Shown here: piece after piece, positions 1 through 7,055 of the stretch
Numbering within the stretch: the stretch's first letter is position 1
Layout of the letters: every line of letters starts with the position of its first letter
NCBI GenBank assembly: GCA_949744025.1
Contig: CATJWA010000261.1
Coordinates: forward strand, 1-11,615
Reading direction: 5' to 3'
From: an uncultured Eubacteriales bacterium
GTDB lineage: Bacteria; Bacillota; Clostridia; Oscillospirales; Oscillospiraceae
Length of the DNA stretch: 11,615 nt
Translations under genes and position numbers: made by a program
The notes under the pieces: model-generated
What the model saw: only the letters and a program-made list of their open reading frames with translations
Told to the model about the DNA's origin: nothing
Databases searched by the model: none

Positions 1-1
1 A

Positions 2-229
2 AATCCAAACACGATTCAGCGGGCCTACAGACAGCTTGAGGCGGAGGGCTGGTGCTACTCCGTGCCCGGCAAGGGCAGCTTTGCCGGCAGCGGGCGGCGG
101 CAGGACGCGCAGAGAATAGAGCAGCTTTTCCGCGTTCTGCGCGAGACGGTCAGCGAGCTTTTGTATCTCGGTGTAAGCCGCGGAGAGATTCAATCCTGCT
201 TAGCGGCAGAGGGAGGCGAACAGTTATGA
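2..229 (+). CDS. GntR-family regulator, YtrA-like, C-terminal part (5' end outside window)
   Basis: The open frame enters at base 2 and stops at TGA 227-229, giving 75 visible residues. It opens with NPNTIQRAYRQLEAEGW followed by VPGKGSF. This is the recognition-helix and beta-wing part of a winged helix as found in the YtrA subfamily of GntR repressors, whose members are about 120 aa with only a short dimerising tail. The remaining residues are charged and helical, matching that tail, and there is no room for a large FadR- or HutC-type effector domain. The stop overlaps the ATG of the ABC ATPase by 4 bp (ATGA), so the two are translationally coupled. YtrA proteins normally repress their own ABC operon and are relieved by cell-envelope antibiotics or peptides; that role is inferred here. 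The promoter and operator lie outside the window. Confidence 0.85.
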   Translation, partial: NPNTIQRAYRQLEAEGWCYSVPGKGSFAGSGRRQDAQRIEQLFRVLRETVSELLYLGVSRGEIQSCLAAEGGEQL

Positions 230-1119
230 TTGAGGTACGCGGTCTGACAAAGACCTTTGAGGACTTTAAGGCCTTGGACAATCTGAGTATGACGGTGCCG
301 CGCGGCTCGGTTTACGGGCTGGTGGGCCCGAACGGCAGCGGCAAGTCAACCATAATCCGCCATATAATGGGAATTTACCGCCCCGACGCCGGCAGCGTGA
401 CGGTGGACGGCGAGCCGGTTTACGAAAACGTGGCCGTCAAGGCCCGCATGGCCTATATCCCCGACGACGTATTTTACTTCATGCAGGCGTCGGTACGGGA
501 CATGATGCGCTATTACCGGGGCATATATCCCAATTTCAGCATGGAGCGCTTTGAGAAGCTGCGCGGGGTGTTCTCTCTCGACGAGAAGAAGCCCATTCGC
601 CGCATGTCCAAGGGTATGCAGAAGCAGGCGGCGTTCTGGCTGTGCATGAGCACTTGCCCGGAGATAGTGGTGCTCGACGAGCCGGTGGACGGCCTCGACC
701 CCGTGATGCGCCGGCAGATTTGGAGCATCATCATGTCGGACGTCAGCGAGCGCGGCACGACGGTGCTCGTGTCTTCCCACAATCTGCGCGAGCTCGAGGA
801 CGTGTGCGACCACGTCGGGATTCTCGACCACGGGCAAATTCTCCTTGAGCGCAGCCTCAGCGAGCTTCAGGAGAACATATCCAAAATACAGATAGCTTTT
901 CCGGAGGGGGCCGAAATGCCGGAGGGGCTGGACATAATCCACCAGACGCACTCCGGACGGCTGAGCCTGCTCATCGTGCGGGGCGAGCCGCAGACGGTTA
1001 TGGCTAAGCTACAGGAGGCGCAGCCGCTGTTTGCCGACGCGCTGCCTCTGAGCTTGGAGGAAATTTTCATTTACGAGTTAGGGGGGCATGACTATGCGGT
1101 CAAGGACATCATACTTTAA
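226..1119 (+). CDS. ABC transporter ATP-binding subunit (YtrB/CcmA-like)
   Basis: A 297-aa nucleotide-binding subunit that powers the membrane partner encoded next. Visible motifs are the Walker A GPNGSGKST (residues 34-42), the ABC signature MSKGMQKQ (127-134, a variant of LSGGQ), the Walker B IVVLDEP (147-153), the D-loop GLD (156-158) and the H-loop SSH (183-185). The usual Q-loop position reads YIPDD, without a Gln, as often seen in YtrB-type exporters. Residues after about 215 form a short C-terminal regulatory region. The open frame extends upstream to base 52, but the ATG at 226 is chosen: it follows a GAGGGAGG Shine-Dalgarno, overlaps the GntR stop, and begins with the family-typical MIEVRGLTKTF. 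The 3' end overlaps the permease start. The substrate cannot be deduced from sequence. Confidence 0.92.
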   Translation: MIEVRGLTKTFEDFKALDNLSMTVPRGSVYGLVGPNGSGKSTIIRHIMGIYRPDAGSVTVDGEPVYENVAVKARMAYIPDDVFYFMQASVRDMMRYYRGIYPNFSMERFEKLRGVFSLDEKKPIRRMSKGMQKQAAFWLCMSTCPEIVVLDEPVDGLDPVMRRQIWSIIMSDVSERGTTVLVSSHNLRELEDVCDHVGILDHGQILLERSLSELQENISKIQIAFPEGAEMPEGLDIIHQTHSGRLSLLIVRGEPQTVMAKLQEAQPLFADALPLSLEEIFIYELGGHDYAVKDIIL

Positions 1120-3223
1120 CCGGACGCTGTTTTTCAAAACTGTCACGCGCTTCTGGCCCCTGTGGTTTTTCTACGCCGCGGTGTGGCTTATCGCCATGCC
1201 CCTTATGATTGGGGCGAATCTGCGCTTTGGCGGCACTGTCACGGCTATGCAGTCCGACGTGCTGGCAATGGCAAACACCGGCGGCGTGATGATAGGGTTT
1301 ATCGCGGCCTGCGTCGCGGCTATGGCGGTGTGGAGCTTCATGTACTCGGCACGCTCGGTCAGCGGAATGGCCTGCCTGCCCATACGGCGCGAGGGCGTGT
1401 TTTTGTCCGTCTCGCTGGCAGGAATAGCGCCGCTGTTTGCCGTCAACGTGCTCATCTTTTTGCTGAGCCTCGGCACACAGGCCCTTTACGGCGTGACCGA
1501 CCCCGCCATGCTGGGCCAGTGGTTGGGCGCGGTAACGCTGGAGCTGATATTCTTCTACGGCTTCGCCCTGCTGTGCGCGCAGCTTACGGGCAACCTTGCC
1601 GTGCTGCCGGCGGTGTATCTTGTGCTCAGCTTCACAGCCTACGCGGTGAACGTCATCGCCGGCTCGCTGCTGTCCGCCTTTGTCTACGGCGCGGCGGGGC
1701 TCTACGGACCGAGCATGTTGAGCGGGGCGCTCACCCCGCCGCTGGGGATGCTGGTTTATTCAGAGGTAAACGCCGAGCGGGTTTATAAAGCCGCTGGGGA
1801 CTTTTACGAGGTCACGCGCTATTACCTGACCGGCTGGGGCGCGCTGGCGGTCTATGCCGCCGTGGGAATACTCTTTGCCGCTCTGGCGCTGTGGCTCTAC
1901 CGCCGACGGCGCATGGAGAGCGCGGGCGACGTGGTGGCCATACAGCTTCTCAAGCCCGTGTTCAAGTACTGCATGACCTTCGGAGGTGCGCTGTGCATAG
2001 GCGCGCTGCTGTACAGCATGACTGTCTCCGACGGGCTCAGCGGAATGGCCGTTTTCAGCGGCGTCATGTTCAACGGCGGCGCCATAGCCCGTCAGTGGCT
2101 GGCCCTGGCGGCGATGATACTGTACATGCTCATCGGTGCGTTCATCGGCTACTTCGCCTCGGAGATGCTCATTCACAAGAGCTTCCGCGTCTGGCGCGGG
2201 CGGCGGCGCTGGCTTGGCATGGGAGTGTCCGCGCTTATCATCGTGGCGCTGATGCTCTCGGCGGAGCTGGATTTGTTCGGCTACGAGCGGCGGATTCCGG
2301 ACCCCGACAGGGTGGAGAGCGTGCGTATCTCCGCAAACGGCGAGGGGGCAATGCTTACCCAGCCGGAGAACATAGCCGCGGCCGTGGAGCTGCACCGCAG
2401 CGTGGTGGAAAACAAGCGGCATTACGAGGGCATTACGGACTTCTCAACCATGTATAGTAAAGGCACGGTGGATTTTGGGTTTATGTCCGACCCGGACTCG
2501 ATGAACCTGCGCATAGAATATACACTTGAAAACGGTTCGACCTTCATGCGCTATTACCCCTCGCTGCGCTACTACACCGACGACCCCGGCAGTCAGACCG
2601 ATGCACGGGCAGCGCAGACGCTTTTCAACACCCCCGAGGCCATAGCCTTCCGCAAGCAGACTGCCGTTGAACTGAACGCCGAGACGATATTCGAGGCGGG
2701 CGTCAGCGCCAGCATTTTGCCTGAGGATGTGGAAACGGCCATTGAGACAGGAGAGGTGTACGACATTTTCGGCGACAGGATAACGAGCGCCTCGGGCGGC
2801 ATATATGATTTCGAGACTGAAGACGGCAAGTACGCGGGGCTCACGGTGGAGGAAAAAGCGGAGCTGGCCGCGGCGGGAAGCTACGACAGCTACAGCGCCA
2901 ACTGGACCCTCACACCCGAGGAGGCCTCGGAGCTTTACAACGAGTGTATCCTCCCCGACATGGCCGAGGGCACTATAGGCACCGTCTGGATTATCGCGGA
3001 CGAGGAGTATGAGAACACGGTGTACGCCCTGCGGATAAGCATCGACGCGCGCACTGTGGGCCGCACTGTGTTCGCCGTGCACGGGCCCGGACCTTCCACC
3101 AGTACGGCCTATGAATACGAATATTTCTACACAGTGCCCACGGTAACCTCCGTGCGCACCAACCGCTGGCTGGCCGAGCACGGGATTATCCTGCGCACGA
3201 TTGCCGAGGCGGGAGAGCTGTAA
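1094..3223 (+). CDS. ABC-2-type transporter permease with large extracytoplasmic C-terminal domain
   Basis: The membrane partner of the upstream ATPase, about 709 aa. Two in-frame ATGs exist, at 1088 and 1094. The second is preferred because the AGGGGGG Shine-Dalgarno at 1080-1086 sits 7 bases from 1094 but only 1 base from 1088. About eight or nine hydrophobic segments are visible, near residues 24-44, 64-86, 107-131, 148-168, 170-200, 250-270, 293-312, 335-360 and 376-393 (numbered from 1088). After residue about 394 come roughly 315 hydrophilic residues beginning YERRIPDPDRVESV. I associate this layout with Firmicute permeases carrying a C-terminal DUF6449-type domain; the domain name is from memory. 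The SARSVSGMACLPIRRE loop is typical of this permease group. The coding region overlaps the ATPase stop by 26 bp. Export of a peptide or antibiotic is a family-level guess. Confidence 0.85.
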   Translation: MRSRTSYFNRTLFFKTVTRFWPLWFFYAAVWLIAMPLMIGANLRFGGTVTAMQSDVLAMANTGGVMIGFIAACVAAMAVWSFMYSARSVSGMACLPIRREGVFLSVSLAGIAPLFAVNVLIFLLSLGTQALYGVTDPAMLGQWLGAVTLELIFFYGFALLCAQLTGNLAVLPAVYLVLSFTAYAVNVIAGSLLSAFVYGAAGLYGPSMLSGALTPPLGMLVYSEVNAERVYKAAGDFYEVTRYYLTGWGALAVYAAVGILFAALALWLYRRRRMESAGDVVAIQLLKPVFKYCMTFGGALCIGALLYSMTVSDGLSGMAVFSGVMFNGGAIARQWLALAAMILYMLIGAFIGYFASEMLIHKSFRVWRGRRRWLGMGVSALIIVALMLSAELDLFGYERRIPDPDRVESVRISANGEGAMLTQPENIAAAVELHRSVVENKRHYEGITDFSTMYSKGTVDFGFMSDPDSMNLRIEYTLENGSTFMRYYPSLRYYTDDPGSQTDARAAQTLFNTPEAIAFRKQTAVELNAETIFEAGVSASILPEDVETAIETGEVYDIFGDRITSASGGIYDFETEDGKYAGLTVEEKAELAAAGSYDSYSANWTLTPEEASELYNECILPDMAEGTIGTVWIIADEEYENTVYALRISIDARTVGRTVFAVHGPGPSTSTAYEYEYFYTVPTVTSVRTNRWLAEHGIILRTIAEAGEL

Positions 3224-3241
3224 AAAAGAATCGTCACGGAC

Positions 3242-3259
3242 AATTCCTATAAGGAAATT
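3242..3259. promoter_or_regulatory. TTCC-N5-GGAA dyad (possible distal LysR-type operator)
   Basis: TTCC (3244-3247), five bases TATAA, then GGAA (3253-3256), flanked by AA and ATT that extend the near-palindrome. It has the same TTCC-N5-GGAA pattern as the dyad at 3367-3379, 123 bp further on. It lies between the permease stop and its terminator, so it is not needed for that gene's expression. It may be a distal binding site for the regulator of the downstream carrier gene. That role is inference from pattern only. Confidence 0.35.
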
Positions 3260-3297
3260 ACTGCGTGGCAGTGCGTGAAAATAAAAATAATTTAATT

Positions 3298-3331
3298 GGG
3301 ACGGCGCAGCGGTTGCTGCGCCGTCCTTTTT
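3298..3331 (+). terminator. Strong rho-independent terminator of the GntR-ABC operon
   Basis: A 12-bp perfect stem of GGACGGCGCAGC (3299-3310) and GCTGCGCCGTCC (3315-3326) closes a GGTT tetraloop and is followed by TTTTT (3327-3331). It ends the transcription unit that finishes with the permease stop at 3223. The upstream flank is A-rich, so weak activity on the opposite strand is possible. No gene is seen between 3224 and 3584; that stretch holds this terminator and the regulatory elements listed for the carrier gene. Confidence 0.93.
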
Positions 3332-3362
3332 CTAAACTCCTTTATGGCGCTGCAGCAGGACA

Positions 3363-3399
3363 ATATTTCCGTTTTGGAAAAAGATATCGTGAATTGGAA
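3363..3399 (+). promoter_or_regulatory. Putative LysR-type operator upstream of the carrier gene
   Basis: TTTCC (3366-3370), GTTTT, GGAAA (3376-3380) forms a dyad whose core TTCC-N5-GGAA fits the T-N11-A geometry of LysR boxes. Its centre (about 3373) is roughly 62 bp before the transcription start predicted from the adjacent promoter, the usual place for a LysR recognition site. TTGGAA occurs at 3374-3379 and again at 3394-3399, exactly 20 bp (two helical turns) apart. The second copy abuts the -35 box, as an activation site would. Two LysR genes lie at 8558-10485. The assignment to them is inferred. Confidence 0.5.
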
Positions 3400-3428
3400 T
3401 TGCGAAATGCATAAGTATTTGTTAAAAT
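3400..3428 (+). promoter_or_regulatory. Sigma-70-type promoter for the DASS carrier gene
   Basis: A -35 element TTGCGA (3400-3405, 4/6 to consensus) and a -10 element TAAAAT (3423-3428, 5/6) are separated by exactly 17 bp. Transcription would begin near 3435, giving a leader of about 150 nt before the ATG at 3585. The surrounding sequence is clearly more AT-rich than the flanking genes. The weak -35 box next to a LysR-like half-site suggests an activated promoter. Confidence 0.55.
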
Positions 3429-3517
3429 TTGAATATATTTTGTGAGAAATGTCGAAAAACGCTGGACATGAAACAGCTCCACAGATGTTTTTCACAAACA
3501 CGCTTTGCTTCAGCGGG

Positions 3518-3553
3518 ACGTCTGCCGGCCGGCCGGTCTTACAGGGCAGGCGT
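3518..3553 (+). other. Leader hairpin with a CCGG-repeat apical region
   Basis: ACGTCTGCC (3518-3526) pairs with GGCAGGCGT (3545-3553) over 9 bp with one G-U wobble. The enclosed 18 nt carry most of the self-complementary CCGGCCGGCCGG run (3525-3536), so an alternative local fold exists. It ends 17 nt upstream of the AAGGA Shine-Dalgarno (3571-3575). There is no U-tract, so it is not a terminator. A role in mRNA stability or translational control is possible, and I recognise no known riboswitch. Confidence 0.4.
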
Positions 3554-3584
3554 GTGGTAAAAGAGAGAGAAAGGATGTAAGAGC

Positions 3585-5003
3585 ATGTCAAGCGAGAAAA
3601 AAGCGATAATGAACAAAACGCAGCTCATCGGACTGATTCTGGCAGTCGCAGCCATTGTTATTATGTACCTGATACCGGAGTCAGAGGCTTTGACCAGGCC
3701 CGGCATCAATACCATCGGTGTTTTGGTCGCGACCATCTGTCTGCTGATATGCAGGACCTTTCCGGTGGCAACTATCGGTATTCTGCTGGTTCCCCTGATG
3801 TATTTCACCGGCGTCTGCGCCAATGTGGGCGAATCTCTGGCGGGCTTTGCAAACCCCACCACCTTCTTCATATTCGCCTCCTTCGGCATCACCGCGGCCA
3901 TCACCACCACCCCCGTGGCCAAGCGTATGATGCGCTGGGTTATCAGGACCTTCGGCAAAACCACCACCGGCGTTCTGCTGGCGATAATGCTGGTGTGCGG
4001 AATCGTTTCCTCCATCATGAGCAACCTTCCCGTCGTGGCGGCGTTCCTGCCACTGGCCGACCAGTTTGTGAAGCTGTTCCCTGAAGGCAAGGACCGCACG
4101 CGCACCGCCTGCGCTTTCATTCTGGGCGTGCCCATCGCCGGAATGGCCGGAGGCGTAATCACGCCCGCCGGCGCGGCCATCAACGTCATGGTTATGGAGC
4201 GTCTGCAAACCGCGGCAGATATCAACATAACCTTTCTGGCCTGGATGGTAATCGGCGCGCCCCTGGGCATAGCCACTATCCTGTTCGCATGGTTTTTCCT
4301 TTCCAAGGCTTACAGGCCCGCCCAGCTATCCGCTCAGGAAATTGACGGCTATCTTGACAGCCTTGAGGTCGACAGCAAATGGTCCGTGTCCGAAATTAAA
4401 ACCGCCCTGATTTGCGGCGGCATGTTCATCCTGTGGATTACCTCCACCTGGGTGCCCTATCTCAACACTACCATCGTGGCGATGACCGGACTGTTTCTGT
4501 TCGTATGTCCGCGCATCGGAGTTATGACAATTCCGGACTTCTTCAAAAACGTCAACTGGAATATGTTTATTGTGTTCGGCGCCCTGACGACGCTGGCCGG
4601 CCGTTTGGCCGCCAACGGAGTAGTAGCATTCCTGGCCGGCTCCGTGGCCGAGCTGAATGTGGGATATGTAAACCCCTTCATTCTCGCTTTCGGAATCACC
4701 ATCGTGGTCTGGCTGCTTCTGCTGCTCATGCCCATCGGCAACTCCCTTACCAACCAGCTCTCCGTACCCCTTATCGCGATATGCTTAGGCTTCGGGCTCA
4801 ACCCCGTGGTTGCCGTTGTTCCCATGCTGTACTGCGGACTGTGCGCCTTTATGATTCCGATTGACACTCTGCCTCTGATGGCCTACAACTACGGCTACTA
4901 TTCAGTGGGCACACAGGTTAAGGCAACAATTCCGATATGTCTGTTCATCTCAATTATCACTGCTGTCTGGGTGCCTGTAACCTGCTCCTTCGGCCTTTGG
5001 TAA
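3585..5003 (+). CDS. DASS/SLC13-family anion:cation symporter
   Basis: A 472-aa polytopic membrane protein with about 11-12 hydrophobic segments, the usual size of the divalent anion:Na+ symporter (DASS, SLC13) family, which imports di- and tricarboxylates or sulfate. The two inverted-repeat halves each keep the hairpin substrate/Na+ motif region: ITTTPVAKR leading to SSIMSNLPVVAAFLP (SNL at 146-148) in the first, and MPIGNSLTNQLSVPL (GNSLTN, 385-390) in the second. GVPIAGMAGGVITPAGAAIN (181-200) and IPIDTLPL (424-431) match the Gly/Pro-rich elements that follow these hairpins. The canonical SNT triplets are altered, so the substrate may not be succinate or citrate. The ATG at 3585 is chosen because AAGGA lies 9 bases upstream; an internal ATG at 3609 is less well supported. 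The gene stands between an ABC operon and a reductase cluster and probably supplies the latter's substrate (inference). Confidence 0.85.
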   Translation: MSSEKKAIMNKTQLIGLILAVAAIVIMYLIPESEALTRPGINTIGVLVATICLLICRTFPVATIGILLVPLMYFTGVCANVGESLAGFANPTTFFIFASFGITAAITTTPVAKRMMRWVIRTFGKTTTGVLLAIMLVCGIVSSIMSNLPVVAAFLPLADQFVKLFPEGKDRTRTACAFILGVPIAGMAGGVITPAGAAINVMVMERLQTAADINITFLAWMVIGAPLGIATILFAWFFLSKAYRPAQLSAQEIDGYLDSLEVDSKWSVSEIKTALICGGMFILWITSTWVPYLNTTIVAMTGLFLFVCPRIGVMTIPDFFKNVNWNMFIVFGALTTLAGRLAANGVVAFLAGSVAELNVGYVNPFILAFGITIVVWLLLLLMPIGNSLTNQLSVPLIAICLGFGLNPVVAVVPMLYCGLCAFMIPIDTLPLMAYNYGYYSVGTQVKATIPICLFISIITAVWVPVTCSFGLW

Positions 5004-5047
5004 GGTGAACACGCAGACTGATAAGCTCCGCCGCTAATCCATACAAA

Positions 5048-5083
5048 AAGGGCCGGATAGTAAGTTTAGCAATTCCGGCCCTT
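5048..5083. terminator. Hairpin between carrier and reductase genes (weak or reverse-oriented terminator)
   Basis: AAGGGCCGGA (5048-5057) and TCCGGCCCTT (5074-5083) form a perfect 10-bp stem with a 16-nt loop. The plus-strand tail (CCGCTTTCTG) is a poor U-tract. Read on the minus strand, the stem runs directly into five Ts. It lies 44 bp after the carrier stop and 49 bp before the first reductase start. It may partly terminate or attenuate readthrough between them. I see only a weak promoter candidate in the gap (TTGGTA at about 4997, 17 bp, GATAAG), so the reductase genes may depend on readthrough. Confidence 0.45.
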
Positions 5084-5132
5084 CCGCTTTCTGAACTCAG
5101 CCACATACAGTTTTGAAAAAGAGGTAACGACC

Positions 5133-6077
5133 ATGAGAGTAACCAGTGTTACGCAGCAAATAAAAAATTTTGCCCTCACGCAGGCCCGCATGGCGAAGGT
5201 GGGCATTGCCGGCATCGACCGCTTCAACGAGTCGCCGGAGGGTATGCACCCGACGGATTTTCTGCCCGGCTGCAAATCGGTCATAGCGTTCTGCGTCAGG
5301 CTGCCGGACGGCGCGGTGAACGCAACGTACCGCACCTTTGAGGACGGAGCATACGATATACACGGCATTTACGGTGCATACGGCTACGTGGGCGCTCCCA
5401 ACTACAATCTGCTGTGGGCCAACTATAAAATTTCCCGTTTTGTCGAGAAGGTCACGGGCTGCGCCGCCATGCCAAATACGGCGGGGCCGGCCCACGGCGC
5501 GAAAATGCTCAGCATGCGCCACTGTGCATACGCCGCCGGGCTTGGAGAGTTCGGCTGGAGCTCGCTGATGCTCACGCCCGAGTTCGGACCGCGCAACCGC
5601 TTCGGTGCGGTGCTGACCACTGCCGAGCTTGAACCTGACCCCATGTATAACGGACCGCGCCTGTGTGACCCGAGCAAGTGTCATGTATGCGAGAAGATGT
5701 GCCCTACAGGGGCCATCCCTCCTTATGTCGAGGGGGAGGGGCGCATTGTCTGCTCCGGAGGAAAGGAAGTCAGTTACAGCCAGATTAACTGGGCAAAATG
5801 CCGTTTGATGTGCCACGGCACCCGCGCAGAGTATAACGAGAGCGGCGGCGACATCATCCCGATAGAGGTGGATGACCCTCTGGACGAGGAGCTGGGCGAT
5901 ATCAACAAATATTTCTCCGCTCATCCGCGCCAGAATTTTCATCAGCACAACCCGACGTGGAAGTGCGGCAACTGCCTGACCTACTGTCCAATCGGTGATT
6001 GGAAGGAACGCTTCCGGGAAACCGGACTGTCATCGCTGGACACCGATAAATACATCGATAACGATGAAGAAGAATGA
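5133..6077 (+). CDS. RdhA/QueG-like di-[4Fe-4S] protein, paralogue 1
   Basis: A soluble 314-aa protein of the reductive dehalogenase / epoxyqueuosine reductase superfamily (COG1600-like). These are corrinoid-dependent reductases in which two [4Fe-4S] clusters feed a base-off cobamide. Visible signs are LPGCKSVIAF (44-53), the AAGLGEFGWSSLMLTPEFGP segment (134-153, close to the RdhA AGLGELGRNGLLITPEFGP pattern), a first cluster motif C178-x4-C183-x2-C186-x3-C190-P, a midway C223, and C278-x2-C281-x3-C285-P. There is no Tat signal and no membrane segment, so it is cytosolic. It is shorter than respiratory RdhA (about 450-500 aa) and lacks the C-terminal HEAT-like region of QueG. The Asp that QueG uses as general acid has no counterpart by eye. 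The start follows GAGGT by 7 bases. It is the first gene of a four-gene run and the most divergent of the three paralogues. Reaction and substrate are unknown, and cobamide use is inferred from the family. Confidence 0.75.
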   Translation: MRVTSVTQQIKNFALTQARMAKVGIAGIDRFNESPEGMHPTDFLPGCKSVIAFCVRLPDGAVNATYRTFEDGAYDIHGIYGAYGYVGAPNYNLLWANYKISRFVEKVTGCAAMPNTAGPAHGAKMLSMRHCAYAAGLGEFGWSSLMLTPEFGPRNRFGAVLTTAELEPDPMYNGPRLCDPSKCHVCEKMCPTGAIPPYVEGEGRIVCSGGKEVSYSQINWAKCRLMCHGTRAEYNESGGDIIPIEVDDPLDEELGDINKYFSAHPRQNFHQHNPTWKCGNCLTYCPIGDWKERFRETGLSSLDTDKYIDNDEEE

Positions 6078-6092
6078 AGCGAGGCAACGAGT

Positions 6093-7055
6093 ATGAGTTT
6101 TACCGATACGATAAAAAAATACATTCTGGGCGACTGCCGGATGGACGCCGTTGGCATAGCGCCCGCCTCCGCCATGGACGGCGAGCCGGAGGGACACCGC
6201 CCGGAGGACGTGCTACCGGGAGCGAAAAGCGTCATTGTCTTTACTCGCCGAATACCCGACGGCGTTATACAGGCCGCTTTCCGCAGTCACGAGGACGGCA
6301 ACTTGGACGCGCACAGCGTTTACGCCGCCTTCGGCAGCGACCTGATGCCATCCATGAACCTGTTTTTCGCCCAATTCAACATAGCAGCCTTCGTGGAGAC
6401 TACTTTTGGGTACACTGCCGTGCCTGTTCCCTCCGGTCCGCTGCACAATGTCACGCCGGTAAATAAGCCCCTGCCCGTCTTTATCGGCCCAAAGAGAAAC
6501 GCCTACATAATCCATTCGGAGAGGGCGGCATATCTGGCCGGCATCGGCGACCTGGCGTGGAACAATATGCTTGTCACGGAGCAGTACGGTCCCCGGCAGA
6601 TGATTGGTCTGGTAATTACAAGCATGGAGCTGGAGTATGACCGGCCCTACAGCTCCGCTCCGCTCTGCGACCCTGAAAAGTGCGGCGTCTGCTCACGGCT
6701 GTGCCCCACGCACGCCATCCCCCCCGCCGGAGGAGAGACCGACACCCTGGAGCTGTGCGGCAGAAGCATAAAAATGGCGCATATCAACGCCAACGCCTGC
6801 GCCGTGGCCTCGATGGCCTTTCGCGGGGAGTTTGCGGTAAAGGCAGCTGTACCGGACCTTATCAACTCGGACAATCCCAGTGACGGTGAGCTCGCGGAGG
6901 CTTACGCCAAAAAGCCCATAAGCCACTATTCTCTGGACCACTATCCCAAGCATTACTGCAATAAGTGCATGCTGTACTGCCCCTTGGGCAAGTGGAAGGA
7001 GAGATTCGGAGACAGCGGCCTTTCTAAATTCGATGCAGGGGGGCTGGCAAAATGA
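6093..7055 (+). CDS. RdhA/QueG-like di-[4Fe-4S] protein, paralogue 2
   Basis: 320 aa, soluble, starting 15 bp after the previous stop behind GAGG at 8-base spacing. It shares with the third paralogue the N-terminal VGIAPASAMDGEPEGHRP segment (20-37), LPGAKSVIVF (41-50) and CPTHAIPPAGG (204-214). The cluster cysteines are C192-x4-C197-x2-C200-x3-C204-P, C236 and C289-x2-C292-x3-C296-P, so both [4Fe-4S] clusters should form. The normally conserved GLGEFGW element reads GIGDLAW (150-156): the second half has lost a Gly and the acidic residue has changed. This places the difference near the expected corrinoid or substrate pocket and suggests a specialised or altered role. Its stop overlaps the start of the 117-aa gene (ATGA), so the two are translationally coupled. 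Function beyond superfamily level is unknown. Confidence 0.75.
   Translation: MSFTDTIKKYILGDCRMDAVGIAPASAMDGEPEGHRPEDVLPGAKSVIVFTRRIPDGVIQAAFRSHEDGNLDAHSVYAAFGSDLMPSMNLFFAQFNIAAFVETTFGYTAVPVPSGPLHNVTPVNKPLPVFIGPKRNAYIIHSERAAYLAGIGDLAWNNMLVTEQYGPRQMIGLVITSMELEYDRPYSSAPLCDPEKCGVCSRLCPTHAIPPAGGETDTLELCGRSIKMAHINANACAVASMAFRGEFAVKAAVPDLINSDNPSDGELAEAYAKKPISHYSLDHYPKHYCNKCMLYCPLGKWKERFGDSGLSKFDAGGLAK

Noticed and set aside
52..225. 58-codon N-terminal extension of the ABC ATPase frame
   Set aside because: It overlaps the GntR coding region in another frame, has arginine-rich out-of-frame composition, and the ATG at 226 has a good Shine-Dalgarno and family-typical N-terminus.
2444..3181. Long minus-strand open frame (245 codons)
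   Set aside because: It is antisense to the permease and composed of low-complexity shadow sequence typical of GC-rich genes. No ribosome-binding site or family motif is seen.
3525..3536. CCGG tandem run as a possible CRISPR or satellite repeat
   Set aside because: It is a single 12-bp run without spacers or further copies. It is better explained as the apical part of a leader hairpin.
3539..4306. Minus-strand open frame of 255 codons overlapping the carrier
   Set aside because: It is a mirror of the hydrophobic plus-strand carrier, which has clear family motifs; the antisense product shows none.
5133..6077. Annotation as epoxyqueuosine reductase QueG
   Set aside because: The C-terminal HEAT-like region and the catalytic Asp are not evident, three paralogues are present, and no other queuosine gene is nearby.
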